This document shows positions 10,542 through 18,558 of a DNA stretch of 64,000 nucleotides, one piece after another. The position numbers were made by a program, and so were the translations under genes. Location: assembly GCA_014650475.1 (NCBI GenBank), contig BMVA01000003.1, positions 124,001 to 188,000 of the forward strand, read 5' to 3'. The DNA comes from Streptomyces albogriseolus (GTDB taxonomy: Bacteria; Actinomycetota; Actinomycetes; Streptomycetales; Streptomycetaceae). How positions within the stretch are numbered: the first letter of the stretch is position 1; each line of letters opens with the position of its first letter. The notes beneath the pieces were generated by a model. That model worked only from the letters and a program-made list of their open reading frames with translations. It was not told the origin of the DNA and searched no databases.

Positions 10542-11741
10542 TCAGAGCGCGCACTTGTCGCTGTCCACCTCCTGGGCGGCGCTGCGGCCCCTGACGATGT
10601 CCGCGCGGATCTCGTCCACGGTCAGCGCGTATCCCGTCTGGGCGTCGTCCAGCGACTTCGCGAAGATGACGCCGTAGACCTCGCCCTCGGGGGTGAGGAG
10701 CGGGCCGCCGGAGTTGCCCTGACGGACCGTCGCGAACAGCGAGTACACGTCGCGGCGCACCGTGCCGCGGTGGTAGATGTCGGGGCCGTTGGCCGTGATG
10801 CGCCCCCGCAGCCGCGCCGCGCGGACGTCGTACGCGCCGTTCTCCGGGAAGCCGGCGACGATCGCGCTGTCCCCGCTGCTCGCGTCCTCCGTGGCGAACC
10901 GCAGCGCGGGCGCGTCCAGGTCGGGCACGTCGAGCACGGCGATGTCGCGCCGCCAGTCGTACAGGACGACCGTGGCGTCGTACGTCCGGCCCTCGCCGCC
11001 TATCTGCACGACCGGCTCGTCGACGCCGCCCACCACATGGGCGTTGGTCATGACGCGCCGGTCGTCGAAGACGAAGCCGGTGCCCTCCAGGACCTTGCCG
11101 CAGCTCGTCGCCGTGCCCGTCACTTTGACGATGGAGCGCTGCGCGCGGGCGGCGACGGGGCTGCCCGCCAGCGCCGGGTCCGGCGGACGGACGTCGGTGA
11201 TGGGCTCGTTGGCGAACGGGCTGAAGACCTGCGGGAAGCCGTTCTGCGCGAGGACGGAGGAGAAGTCGGCGAACCAGATGTCGGCCTGGTCCGGCAGCGC
11301 GCGGGACACGCCCAGCAGCACCCTGGAGCCGCGCACCTCCTTGCCGAGCGTCGGCAGTGTCGTCCCGGCGAGGGCGGAGCCGATCAGCCAGGCGACCAGG
11401 AGCATCGCGACGACGTTGACGAGGGCCCCGCCGGTGGCGTCCAGCGCCCGGGCCGGGGACCAGGTGATGTACCGGCGCAGCTTGTTGCCCAGATGGGTGG
11501 TCAGGGCCTGGCCGACGGAGGCGCAGACTATGACGACCACGACCGCCACGACGGCGGCGGTGGTGCCCACCTCGGCGTTGTCCGTCATCGCGTCCCAGAT
11601 GACGGGCAGCGCGTAGACGGCGATCAGACCGCCCCCGAGGAAGCCGATCACCGACAGGACGCCGACGACGAAGCCCTGTCGGTAGCCGACGACGGCGAAC
11701 CATACGGCGGCCACCAGCAGCAGGATGTCCAGCACGTTCAC
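10542..11741 (-). CDS. MarP-like membrane serine protease (CvpA + trypsin-like)
   Basis: 399-aa protein with GTG start at 11741. The N-terminal about 100 residues form four membrane helices of the CvpA (colicin V production) type. The C-terminal half is a chymotrypsin/HtrA-like periplasmic protease with the triad His235 (NAHVV), Asp266 (RRDIAVLDV) and Ser344 (QGNSGGP). This architecture equals mycobacterial MarP, which is needed for acid and oxidative stress resistance and cell-wall hydrolase processing. There is no C-terminal PDZ domain. A Cys near residue 209 and the Cys in the tail (SDKCAL) could form a disulfide as in MarP. It lies 45 bp downstream of the CoA pyrophosphatase on the same strand. 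Confidence 0.93.
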   Translation of the reverse strand: MNVLDILLLVAAVWFAVVGYRQGFVVGVLSVIGFLGGGLIAVYALPVIWDAMTDNAEVGTTAAVVAVVVVIVCASVGQALTTHLGNKLRRYITWSPARALDATGGALVNVVAMLLVAWLIGSALAGTTLPTLGKEVRGSRVLLGVSRALPDQADIWFADFSSVLAQNGFPQVFSPFANEPITDVRPPDPALAGSPVAARAQRSIVKVTGTATSCGKVLEGTGFVFDDRRVMTNAHVVGGVDEPVVQIGGEGRTYDATVVLYDWRRDIAVLDVPDLDAPALRFATEDASSGDSAIVAGFPENGAYDVRAARLRGRITANGPDIYHRGTVRRDVYSLFATVRQGNSGGPLLTPEGEVYGVIFAKSLDDAQTGYALTVDEIRADIVRGRSAAQEVDSDKCAL

Positions 11742-11786
11742 CGATTCAAGCCTCGCCTCGTCCTACGCAGCACGGCGCCCACCCTG

Positions 11787-12482
11787 TCACGCCCTCCAGT
11801 CCAGCGGGACCTGCTTGTCCCGATCCCAGGGGCGCTCCCAGCCCGCGAAGTGCAGCAACCGGTCGATGACCCCCGCGGTGAACCCCCATACAAGGGCCGA
11901 TTCGACCAGGAATGCCGGTCCGTGGAAGCCGCTGGGATGGATCGCGGTCGCACGGTTGTCCGGGTGCGTGAGATCGGCCACGGGCACGGTGAACACCCGC
12001 GCCGTCTCGTTCGGATCGACGACGCCGACCGGGCTGGGCTCACGCCACCAGCCGAGCACGGGCGTCACGACGAAACCGCTGACGGGGATGTAGAGCTTCG
12101 GCAGCACGCCGAAGAGCTGCACGCCCGACGGGTCGAGCCCGGTCTCCTCCTCGGCTTCGCGGAGCGCCGCCCGCAGCGGTCCTTCGCCCTGCGGATCGCC
12201 GTCCTCGGGGTCGAGGGCGCCGCCAGGGAAGGACGGCTGCCCGGCGTGCGAGCGCAGCGAACTGGCCCGCTCCATGAGCAGCAGCTCGGGACCGTGCTCG
12301 CCCTCGCCGAAGAGGATGAGGACCGCGGACTGCCGTCCCGAGCCGTCCCGCGGCGGCAGGAAGCGGCTCAGCTGCGTGGGCCGGACCGTCTCGGCGGCGC
12401 GGACCACCGGGTCCAGCCACGCGGGCAGCCCGTCCCCGCTCAGGGTCACCGGACCCCCCTGCGTCCCGCTCGCACGCGTCAT
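11787..12482 (-). CDS. Nudix CoA pyrophosphatase
   Basis: 231-aa Nudix hydrolase. The Nudix box is split over GGALDPEDGD...ALREAEEETGL, with the G, REaxEE and G positions kept. Upstream sits the LLMERASSLRSHAGQPSFPGG segment typical of the CoA diphosphatase (NudL/YeaB) subfamily, which cleaves CoA to 4'-phosphopantetheine and 3',5'-ADP. ATG at 12482 was chosen; an in-frame codon 10 residues upstream is possible. It precedes the MarP-like gene by 45 bp and is likely co-transcribed. Confidence 0.9.
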   Translation of the reverse strand: MTRASGTQGGPVTLSGDGLPAWLDPVVRAAETVRPTQLSRFLPPRDGSGRQSAVLILFGEGEHGPELLLMERASSLRSHAGQPSFPGGALDPEDGDPQGEGPLRAALREAEEETGLDPSGVQLFGVLPKLYIPVSGFVVTPVLGWWREPSPVGVVDPNETARVFTVPVADLTHPDNRATAIHPSGFHGPAFLVESALVWGFTAGVIDRLLHFAGWERPWDRDKQVPLDWRA

Positions 12483-12573
12483 GCCCACCCCCGTCGTCCG
12501 GCCCCGTCCCACGGGTCCAACGCGCGGTGGTCCCGAGATCGTTCCGCGGGGCGCAGTGGCGCCCGGCCTGCCC

Positions 12574-13794
12574 TCATCCGGCCCCCAGCGGCGGGGCCGC
12601 TCTACCGCCGGCGTCCAGATAGGCCTGCGGCGGCCTCAGACGCTGGCCCGGCTGGCCGGCCTTCTCGTACTTCAGCAGCTTCTTCGCCTTCTCCGGGTCC
12701 GTCTCGCCCTCGCCGTAGGCCGGGCAGAGCGGGGCGATCGGGCAGGCGCCGCAGGCGGGCTTGCGGGCGTGGCAGATACGGCGGCCGTGCCAGATGACGT
12801 GGTGCGACAGGTCCGTCCAGTCGCTCTTCGGGAACAGCGCGCCGACCGCCGCCTCGATCTTGTCCGGGTCGGTCTCGTCGGTCCACTTCCAGCGGCGCAC
12901 CAGGCGCTGGAAGTGGGTGTCGACGGTGATGCCGGGGCGGCCGAAGGCGTTGCCGAGCACGACGAACGCGGTCTTGCGGCCCACGCCGGGCAGCTTGACC
13001 AGGTCCTCCAGCCGGCCCGGCACCTCGCCGCCGAACTGCTCCACCAGCGCCTTCGACAGCCCGATGACCGACTTGGTCTTGGCGCGGAAGAAGCCGGTGG
13101 GTCGGAGGATCTCCTCCACCTCCTCCGGGTTGGCGGCCGCCAGGTCCTCGGGCGTGGGGTACTTCGCGAACAGCGCGGGGGTCGTCTGATTGACGCGCAG
13201 GTCGGTGGTCTGAGCCGACAGCACGGTGGCGACGACGAGTTGGAAGGGGTTCTCGAAGTCCAGCTCGGGGTGGGCGTACGGGTACACCTCGGCGAGCTCG
13301 CGGTTGATACGGCGGGCTCGCCGCACCAGTGCGGTACGGGACTCGCCCTGCGGGTGCGCGGCCACCGTCTTCGCCGGGGCGGCCGGCACGGAGGCGGTCG
13401 CCTTCTTGGGGGCGACGACCTGCTTCCTGGGGGCGGGGGCCTTCCTGAGCGGGGCGGAGGACGCCTTCTTGGCGGGAGCGGCCTTCTTGGCGGAGGGCGT
13501 CTTCTTGGCGGGCGCCTTCTTGGCGGGCGCCTTCTTGGCCGCAGGCTTCGTGGCGCCAGGCGTCTTCTCGGCCGCCGCCTTCTTGGCCGCGGCGGGCTTC
13601 CGGGCGGCCGCCTTCTTGGAAGGGGCGGCCTTCTTCGCGGAGGCGGCGGAGGCGCCCGTCCCGGCGGCAGCCGTCCTCGGGGCTCCCGCGGTCTTCCTAC
13701 CGCCATCGGAGCCCTGTTCGCCCACAGCGGAATCGCGTTCTGCACTCACCCGCGCAGCCCCCTCGGCCTGTGCTCTCACCGGCGATTTGGACAC
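12574..13794 (-). CDS. nth: Endonuclease III with Lys/Ala/Pro-rich N-terminal tail
   Basis: 406 aa against about 210-260 for usual Nth proteins. Residues about 165-390 are a complete base-excision DNA glycosylase/AP lyase: helix-hairpin-helix LPGVGRKTA with catalytic K274, D292 in VDTHFQR, and the [4Fe-4S] cluster C341-x6-C348-x2-C351-x5-C357. Residues about 35-150 are low-complexity Ala/Lys/Pro repeats ([12 protein letters not shown]) like the tails of histone H1 and the actinobacterial HU protein HupS. The tail is in frame and continuous with the enzyme. It is probably a non-specific DNA-binding tether. The exact start is uncertain: GTG at 13794 or in-frame GTG at 13779. It is divergent from crp. 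Confidence 0.92.
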   Translation of the reverse strand: MSKSPVRAQAEGAARVSAERDSAVGEQGSDGGRKTAGAPRTAAAGTGASAASAKKAAPSKKAAARKPAAAKKAAAEKTPGATKPAAKKAPAKKAPAKKTPSAKKAAPAKKASSAPLRKAPAPRKQVVAPKKATASVPAAPAKTVAAHPQGESRTALVRRARRINRELAEVYPYAHPELDFENPFQLVVATVLSAQTTDLRVNQTTPALFAKYPTPEDLAAANPEEVEEILRPTGFFRAKTKSVIGLSKALVEQFGGEVPGRLEDLVKLPGVGRKTAFVVLGNAFGRPGITVDTHFQRLVRRWKWTDETDPDKIEAAVGALFPKSDWTDLSHHVIWHGRRICHARKPACGACPIAPLCPAYGEGETDPEKAKKLLKYEKAGQPGQRLRPPQAYLDAGGRAAPPLGAG

Positions 13795-13896
13795 CCGGCC
13801 AGCCTACGACCCGGCACGGACATCCGCCCCGGCCCCAGAAGATCGGCGTCCAATTGGACCCCTGCCGCATTCCCCGGCCGACCTGTGCGGCATCCT

Positions 13897-13910
13897 TGTG
13901 ACAGATCACA
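13897..13910 (+). promoter_or_regulatory. Crp-like palindrome upstream of crp
   Basis: Perfect palindrome TGTGACAGATCACA, 92-105 bp before the crp start codon and also close to the divergent nth. The half-site TGTGA/TCACA is that of the CRP family, though the spacer is 4 bp rather than the classical 6. It suggests autoregulation. Confidence 0.5.
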
Positions 13911-14001
13911 CTGTTTGGACGGTCCGGCAAAATGGGAACCACGGTCCCCTGGCACGCAGGGGAACCAAGATCCCCTGAGCAGGTCGAAGAGGAGAGAACT
14001 C

Positions 14002-14676
14002 GTGGACGACGTTCTGCGGCGGAACCCGCTTTTCGCGGCGCTCGATGACGAGCAGGCCGCGGAGCTTCGCGCCTCCATGAGTGAGGTGACCCTGGCACGG
14101 GGCGACTCACTGTTCCACGAGGGAGACCCGGGCGACCGCCTCTACGTGGTCACCGAGGGCAAGGTGAAGCTGCACCGCACCTCCCCCGACGGCCGCGAGA
14201 ACATGCTGGCCGTGGTCGGCCCCGGCGAGCTGATCGGCGAGCTGTCCCTCTTCGACCCGGGTCCCCGCACCGCGACCGCCACGGCGCTCACCGAGGTGAA
14301 GCTCCTGGGCCTGGGCCACGGCGATCTGACACCCTGGCTGAGCGCCCGTCCCGAGGTGGCCACGGCGCTGCTGCGCGCCGTCGCCCGCCGGCTGCGCAAG
14401 ACCAACGACGCCATGTCCGACCTGGTCTTCTCCGATGTCCCGGGCCGTGTCGCGCGCGCCCTGCTGGACCTCTCCCGCCGCTTCGGCGTGCAGTCGGAGG
14501 AGGGCATCCACGTGGTGCACGACCTCACGCAGGAGGAGCTGGCCCAGCTCGTCGGCGCGTCCCGCGAGACGGTCAACAAGGCCCTGGCGGACTTCGCCCA
14601 GCGCGGCTGGCTGCGTCTGGAGGCCCGCGCGGTGATCCTGCTCGACGTGGAGCGGCTCGCCAAGCGTTCCCGCTGA
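14002..14676 (+). CDS. crp: Cyclic-nucleotide receptor protein Crp
   Basis: 224 aa, identical in length to S. coelicolor Crp and closely matching what I recall of it. Residues about 20-115 are the cyclic-nucleotide-binding beta-barrel (GELIGELSLFDPGPRTATATA, the phosphate-binding cassette). Residues about 150-220 are a winged helix-turn-helix with recognition helix VGASRETVNKALADFAQRGW. It is a transcription factor controlling germination and precursor supply for antibiotics in Streptomyces. GTG start at 14002 follows GAAGAGGAGAG. It is monocistronic, ending at a strong bidirectional hairpin. Confidence 0.97.
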   Translation: MDDVLRRNPLFAALDDEQAAELRASMSEVTLARGDSLFHEGDPGDRLYVVTEGKVKLHRTSPDGRENMLAVVGPGELIGELSLFDPGPRTATATALTEVKLLGLGHGDLTPWLSARPEVATALLRAVARRLRKTNDAMSDLVFSDVPGRVARALLDLSRRFGVQSEEGIHVVHDLTQEELAQLVGASRETVNKALADFAQRGWLRLEARAVILLDVERLAKRSR

Positions 14677-14695
14677 CACGGCGCCCCGACTTCTC

Positions 14696-14728
14696 CGCGC
14701 CCCCACGGCCGCCGGCCGTGGGGGCGCG
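14696..14728. terminator. Bidirectional terminator between crp and MBL gene
   Basis: Perfect 15-bp stem (CGCGCCCCCACGGCC) with a 3-base loop between convergent genes, 20 bp after the crp stop and 10 bp from the end of the opposing gene. Confidence 0.85.
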
Positions 14729-14737
14729 GACGTGTCG

Positions 14738-15568
14738 TCAGAGGATCCCGTGCTCCTTCAGATACTCCAGCTGGGCCCGCACGGAGAGTTCCGCGGCCGG
14801 CCACAGGGCGCGGTCGACGTCCGCGTAGACGTGGGCGACGACCTCGGAGGGGGTGCGGTGGCCGTTCTCGACGGCCGTCTCCACCTGGGCGAGCCGGTGG
14901 GCGCGGTGCGCGAGGTAGTACTCGACGGCGCCCTGGGCGTCGTCCAGCACCGGCCCGTGTCCCGGCAGGACCGTGTGGACGCCGTCGTCGACGGTGAGGG
15001 ACCTGAGCCGGCGCAGGGTGTCCAGGTAGTCGCCGAGGCGGCCGTCGGGGTGGGCCACGACGGTCGTGCCGCGCCCCAGCACGGTGTCGCCGGTGAGCAC
15101 CGCCTGATCCGCCGGCAGATGGAAGCACAGGGAGTCGGCGGTGTGCCCGGGGGCCGGTACGACGCGCAGCTCCAGGCCGCCGACGGTGACGACGTCCCCG
15201 GCGGCCAGCCCTTCGTCGCCGAGGCGCAGTGCCGGGTCCAGGGCGCGCACCTGCGTGCCGGTCAGCTCCGCGAACCGGGCGGCGCCCTCGGCGTGGTCGG
15301 GGTGACCGTGCGTCAGCAGGGTGAGGGCGACCCGCTTGCCGGCCTGCTCCGCGGTGGAGACGACGTGCCGCAGATGCCCGTCGTCCAGCGGCCCCGGGTC
15401 GACGACGACGGCGAGGCCGGAGTCCGGCTCGGACAGGATCCAGGTGTTCGTGCCGTCGAGCGTCATCACCGAGGGGTTCGGGGCGAGCACGTTGACGGCC
15501 CGCGCGGTCGCGGGGCCGGAGAGGACCCCGCCGCGCGGCCGGCCGGGAAGGGCGGTGGCGTCCGTCAT
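14738..15568 (-). CDS. Metallo-beta-lactamase-fold hydrolase
   Basis: 276-aa cytoplasmic MBL-fold protein with zinc motif THGHPDH, GHT (about residue 143), GDT and PGHGP. It is like the glyoxalase II/LACTB2 group, and LACTB2-type members are nucleases or thioesterases; the substrate cannot be decided. The C-terminal helix with HR and E-rich turns resembles the LACTB2 winged helix domain. ATG at 15568 overlaps the stop of the Nudix gene (ATGA at 15565-15568), so the pair is translationally coupled. Confidence 0.85.
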   Translation of the reverse strand: MTDATALPGRPRGGVLSGPATARAVNVLAPNPSVMTLDGTNTWILSEPDSGLAVVVDPGPLDDGHLRHVVSTAEQAGKRVALTLLTHGHPDHAEGAARFAELTGTQVRALDPALRLGDEGLAAGDVVTVGGLELRVVPAPGHTADSLCFHLPADQAVLTGDTVLGRGTTVVAHPDGRLGDYLDTLRRLRSLTVDDGVHTVLPGHGPVLDDAQGAVEYYLAHRAHRLAQVETAVENGHRTPSEVVAHVYADVDRALWPAAELSVRAQLEYLKEHGIL

Positions 15569-16446
15569 GCGGGGGCTCCCCCGGTCGGGATGTGCTTGGT
15601 GAACTCGTCGTGCCCGGGCCAGGAGAGGACGATCTCGCCGTCCACCAGGCGCGCGGAGGCCAGCACCGGCGTGAGGTCCCGCGCGGGCGCCGCGCCGAGC
15701 GCCTCCGCGGCCGTGCCGTACGCGGTGAGCTGGCGCAGGGTCGCGATCGTCGGGGGCATCATCAGCAGCTCGCCCCGGTCGTAGCCGTCGGCCGCCTCGC
15801 GCGGGGTGATCCACACGGTGCGGTCGGCCTCCGTGGAGGCGTTGCGGGTGCGCTGGCCCTCGGGAAGGGCGGCGACGAAGAACCAGGTGTCGTAGCGGCG
15901 CTGCTCGAACTCGGGGGTGATCCAGCGCGTCCAGGCGCCCAGCAGGTCGGAGCGCATCACCAGGCCGCGCCGGTCCAGGAACTCCGCGAAGGACAGCTCG
16001 CGCGCGACGAGCGCGGCGCGGTCCGCCTCCCAGTCCGCGCCGGTGGTGTCGCCGACGACCGCGTCCGGGGCGGGGCCGGCGAGCAGCACGCCGGCCTCCT
16101 CGTACGTCTCCCGGACGGCCGCGCAGACGATCGCCTGGGCGCCCGCGCGGTCCACGCCGAGCCGGTCGGCCCACCAGTCGAGCGAGGGCCCGGCCCAGCG
16201 GACGTGCCGGTCGTCGTCACGCGGGTCGACGCCGCCGCCGGGGTAGGCGTACGCGCCGCCCGCGAACGCCATGGACGTACGGCGGCGCAGCATGTGCACG
16301 GCGGGCCCGGCGCCGGTGTCCTTGAGGAGCATGACGGTGGCCGCCCGTTTCGGCGTGACGGGTGTCAGCTCACCGCTCGCCAGCGCTCTGATCCGCCCGG
16401 GCCACTCCGGCGGGTACCACTGCCCGCCAGCCTGCGCATTCGCCAT
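15565..16446 (-). CDS. Nudix hydrolase
   Basis: 293-aa Nudix protein. The Nudix box is interrupted by an insertion: GGAYAYPGGGVDPRDDD ... CAAVRETYEEAGVLL, with RETYEEAG intact. N-terminal strands MLLKDTGAGPAVHMLRRRTS carry the start of the fold. The long insertion and C-terminal region resemble the NUDT19/peroxisomal CoA diphosphatase-like group, but the substrate is not determined. It is the first gene of a two-gene unit with the MBL hydrolase. The 240-bp gap upstream (16447-16686) holds only GC-rich inverted repeats. Confidence 0.85.
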   Translation of the reverse strand: MANAQAGGQWYPPEWPGRIRALASGELTPVTPKRAATVMLLKDTGAGPAVHMLRRRTSMAFAGGAYAYPGGGVDPRDDDRHVRWAGPSLDWWADRLGVDRAGAQAIVCAAVRETYEEAGVLLAGPAPDAVVGDTTGADWEADRAALVARELSFAEFLDRRGLVMRSDLLGAWTRWITPEFEQRRYDTWFFVAALPEGQRTRNASTEADRTVWITPREAADGYDRGELLMMPPTIATLRQLTAYGTAAEALGAAPARDLTPVLASARLVDGEIVLSWPGHDEFTKHIPTGGAPA

Positions 16447-16686
16447 GGCCGGAGGCTATCCCGAGACGCCCAGATGTTCGAGTGCCCTTCGAGGCGGACG
16501 GGGTGGGAGCCGCCCTTCCCGGCCCGGTGCGGCGGAGGGGCGGCCGGGACCGTCACCCGTGCGGCCGGGTGACGGGACACGCCGCGCCCCGGCGGGCACA
16601 GGGCCGGCCGGGGCGGCGCAGGGCGGTCGTGGGGGCTTCCCCCGGGGAGCGTCCCCCGGAGGACGGCGGGGACGCCGCCCGGAGGG

Positions 16687-17157
16687 CTATGCCTCCGTGA
16701 GTTCCACCTGCATCTCGACCTCGACCGGCGCGTCCAGCGGCAGGACCGCCACGCCGACCGCACTGCGGGCGTGCACGCCCTTGTCACCGAGTACCTCGCC
16801 CAGGAGTTCGCTGGCGCCGTTGACGACGGCCGGCTGGCCGGTGAAGTCCGCGGCGGAGGCGACGAAGCCGACGACCTTCACCACGCGCGCGACGCGGTCC
16901 AGGTCACCGGCGACGGACTTGACCGCGGCGAGCGCGTTCAGCGCGCAGGTGCGGGCCAGGTCCTTGGCCTCCTCGGGGGTGACCTCCGCGCCGACCTTGC
17001 CGGTCACCGGCAGCTTGCCGTCCACCATCGGCAGCTGGCCGGAGGTGAACACGTACCGGCCGGAGACGACGGCGGGCTGGTACGAGGCGAGCGGCGGGAC
17101 GACCTCGGGCAGGCTCAGGCCCAGCTCGGCCAGCCGGGACTCGACGACGCCGCTCAT
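16687..17157 (-). CDS. RidA family protein
   Basis: 156-aa Rid/YjgF/UK114-family protein, trimeric, with members that hydrolyse reactive enamine/imine intermediates from PLP enzymes. Family features are YVFTSGQLPMVDGKLP early and ALNALAAVKSVAGDLDRVARVVKVVGFV in the middle. It belongs to the longer YjgF-like branch found next to ArsA/WhiB loci in actinobacteria, and whether it keeps imine deaminase activity is not known. ATG at 17157 overlaps the DUF4177 stop (ATGA). Confidence 0.88.
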   Translation of the reverse strand: MSGVVESRLAELGLSLPEVVPPLASYQPAVVSGRYVFTSGQLPMVDGKLPVTGKVGAEVTPEEAKDLARTCALNALAAVKSVAGDLDRVARVVKVVGFVASAADFTGQPAVVNGASELLGEVLGDKGVHARSAVGVAVLPLDAPVEVEMQVELTEA

Positions 17158-17315
17158 GCCTGCTTCTCGCGCTTCAGGTAGGCCACCAGCTGCTCGGGGT
17201 TGTTCGGCCCGGGCACGACCTGGACGAGCTCCCAGCCGTCCTCGCCCCAGGTGTCCAGAATCTGCTTCGTCGCGTGGACGAGCAGCGGCACAGTCGCGTA
17301 TTCCCACTTGGTCAT
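17154..17315 (-). CDS. DUF4177 small protein
   Basis: 53-aa protein beginning MTKWEYATVPLLVHATKQIL and containing GEDGWELVQV, the DUF4177 core. The function is unknown. A longer open frame upstream lacks sense, and the ATG at 17315 gives the conserved N-terminus. The stop overlaps the RidA start by 4 bases, so both are translated together. Divergent from the first ArsA ATPase, with 128 bp between them. Confidence 0.85.
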   Translation of the reverse strand: MTKWEYATVPLLVHATKQILDTWGEDGWELVQVVPGPNNPEQLVAYLKREKQA

Positions 17316-17443
17316 GCGGCCGACTCTAGCCGCTGCCGCGCCCGCCGCCCGCGTCGCCGTCACCCCCGCCCGGGACGGCACACGGAGGCGGGAACATCCC
17401 CCGGAGCCGCCGCCACGCGCGGTGAGCATTTAGGCTCGAAGAC

Positions 17444-18421
17444 GTGAGCAGGCTCCAGGTCGTGAGTGGCAAGGGCGGAACCGGCAAGACCACGGTGGCC
17501 GCCGCTCTGGCGCTGGCCCTGGCCGACGAAGGGAAGCGGACGCTTCTCGTCGAGGTCGAGGGCCGGCAGGGCATCGCGCAGCTCTTCGAGACGCAGGCGC
17601 TGCCGTACGAGGAGCGGAAGATCGCCGTCGCTCCCGGGGGCGGGGAGGTGTACGCCCTCGCCATCGACCCCGAACTGGCGCTTCTGGACTACCTCCAGAT
17701 GTTCTACAAACTCGGCAGCGCCGGCCGGGCCCTGCGCAAGCTCGGCGCGATCGACTTCGCCACCACCATCGCGCCCGGTGTGCGGGACGTGCTGCTCACC
17801 GGCAAGGCGTGCGAGGCGGTGCGGCGCAAGGACCGCGGCGGACGGTTCGTCTACGACTACGTCGTGATGGACGCCCCGCCGACCGGCCGCATCACCCGTT
17901 TCCTCAACGTCAACGACGAGGTGGCCGGGCTCGCCAAGATCGGCCCGATACACAATCAGGCGCAGGCCGTCATGCGCGTCCTGAAGTCGCCGGAGACGGC
18001 CGTGCACCTGGTCACCCTGCTGGAGGAGATGCCGGTCCAGGAGACCGCGGACGGCATCGCGGAGCTGCGCGCGGCCCGGCTGCCGGTGGGGCGGGTCATC
18101 GTGAACATGGTGCGGCCGCAGGTGCTGGACGCCGCCGACCTGGAACTCGTCGGAAGCGTCCCCCGTTCCGCCGTCGCCCGCTCGCTGTCCTCCACCGGGC
18201 TCGGCGGCGCGCGGCGCGGCGGACACGCGGAGCGGCTGGTGGAGCCGCTGCTCGCGCAGGCGGAGGAGTACGCCGAGCGGTACGCGCTGGAGACCGAGCA
18301 GCGTGCCGTGCTGGCGGAGCTGGGCGTGCCGCTGCACGAACTCCCGCTGATGGCCGAGGGAATGGACCTGGCCGGGCTGTACGCGCTGGCGCGGAATTTG
18401 CGCGGACAGGGCGTGTCATGA
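17444..18421 (+). CDS. ArsA-family ATPase 1
   Basis: 325-aa anion-pump-type/Get3-like ATPase. The deviant Walker A SGKGGTGKTTVAAALALALA is at about residues 8-27. The Walker B/switch DAPPTGRITRFLNV and LLEVEG-like strand are present. Actinobacterial ArsA pairs of this kind are not arsenite pumps, and Get3-like tail-anchor handling or developmental roles have been proposed. GTG start at 17444. The stop overlaps the ATG of the 46-aa His/Arg-rich ORF (ATGA), which in turn overlaps the second ATPase, giving a three-gene coupled chain. Confidence 0.9.
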   Translation: MSRLQVVSGKGGTGKTTVAAALALALADEGKRTLLVEVEGRQGIAQLFETQALPYEERKIAVAPGGGEVYALAIDPELALLDYLQMFYKLGSAGRALRKLGAIDFATTIAPGVRDVLLTGKACEAVRRKDRGGRFVYDYVVMDAPPTGRITRFLNVNDEVAGLAKIGPIHNQAQAVMRVLKSPETAVHLVTLLEEMPVQETADGIAELRAARLPVGRVIVNMVRPQVLDAADLELVGSVPRSAVARSLSSTGLGGARRGGHAERLVEPLLAQAEEYAERYALETEQRAVLAELGVPLHELPLMAEGMDLAGLYALARNLRGQGVS

Positions 18422-18558
18422 CCGGCCGGGTCCCTTCCCCCGGCGGCCACCCGCGCCACCGCCACCACCACCGTCACCGCCACCGTCACCGCCACCGCCG
18501 TACCGGTCCCGTCACGAGTCCGATCCACCGGAAGCACCGGAAGCAGGGGATGTCATGA
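18418..18558 (+). CDS. 46-aa His/Arg-rich coupled microprotein
   Basis: Tiny ORF lying exactly between the two ArsA ATPases. Its ATG overlaps the upstream stop (ATGA at 18418-18421) and its TGA overlaps the downstream ATG (ATGA at 18555-18558). It encodes 11 His and 11 Arg in 46 residues, with a core HRHHHRHRHRHRHRR at about residues 14-28. Double overlap implies that ribosomes pass through it. It could bind metal or nucleic acid, or simply act as a coupling spacer. No homologue is recognised. The underlying DNA is a CACCGC/CACCGT repeat, so length variation between strains is expected. Confidence 0.6.
   Translation: MTGRVPSPGGHPRHRHHHRHRHRHRHRRTGPVTSPIHRKHRKQGMS

Noticed and set aside
13480-13660. 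Possible short-repeat or CRISPR-like array in the nth 5' part
   Set aside because: The repeats are codons for Lys/Ala/Pro, lack spacer structure and stay in frame. No CRISPR array was seen anywhere in the window.
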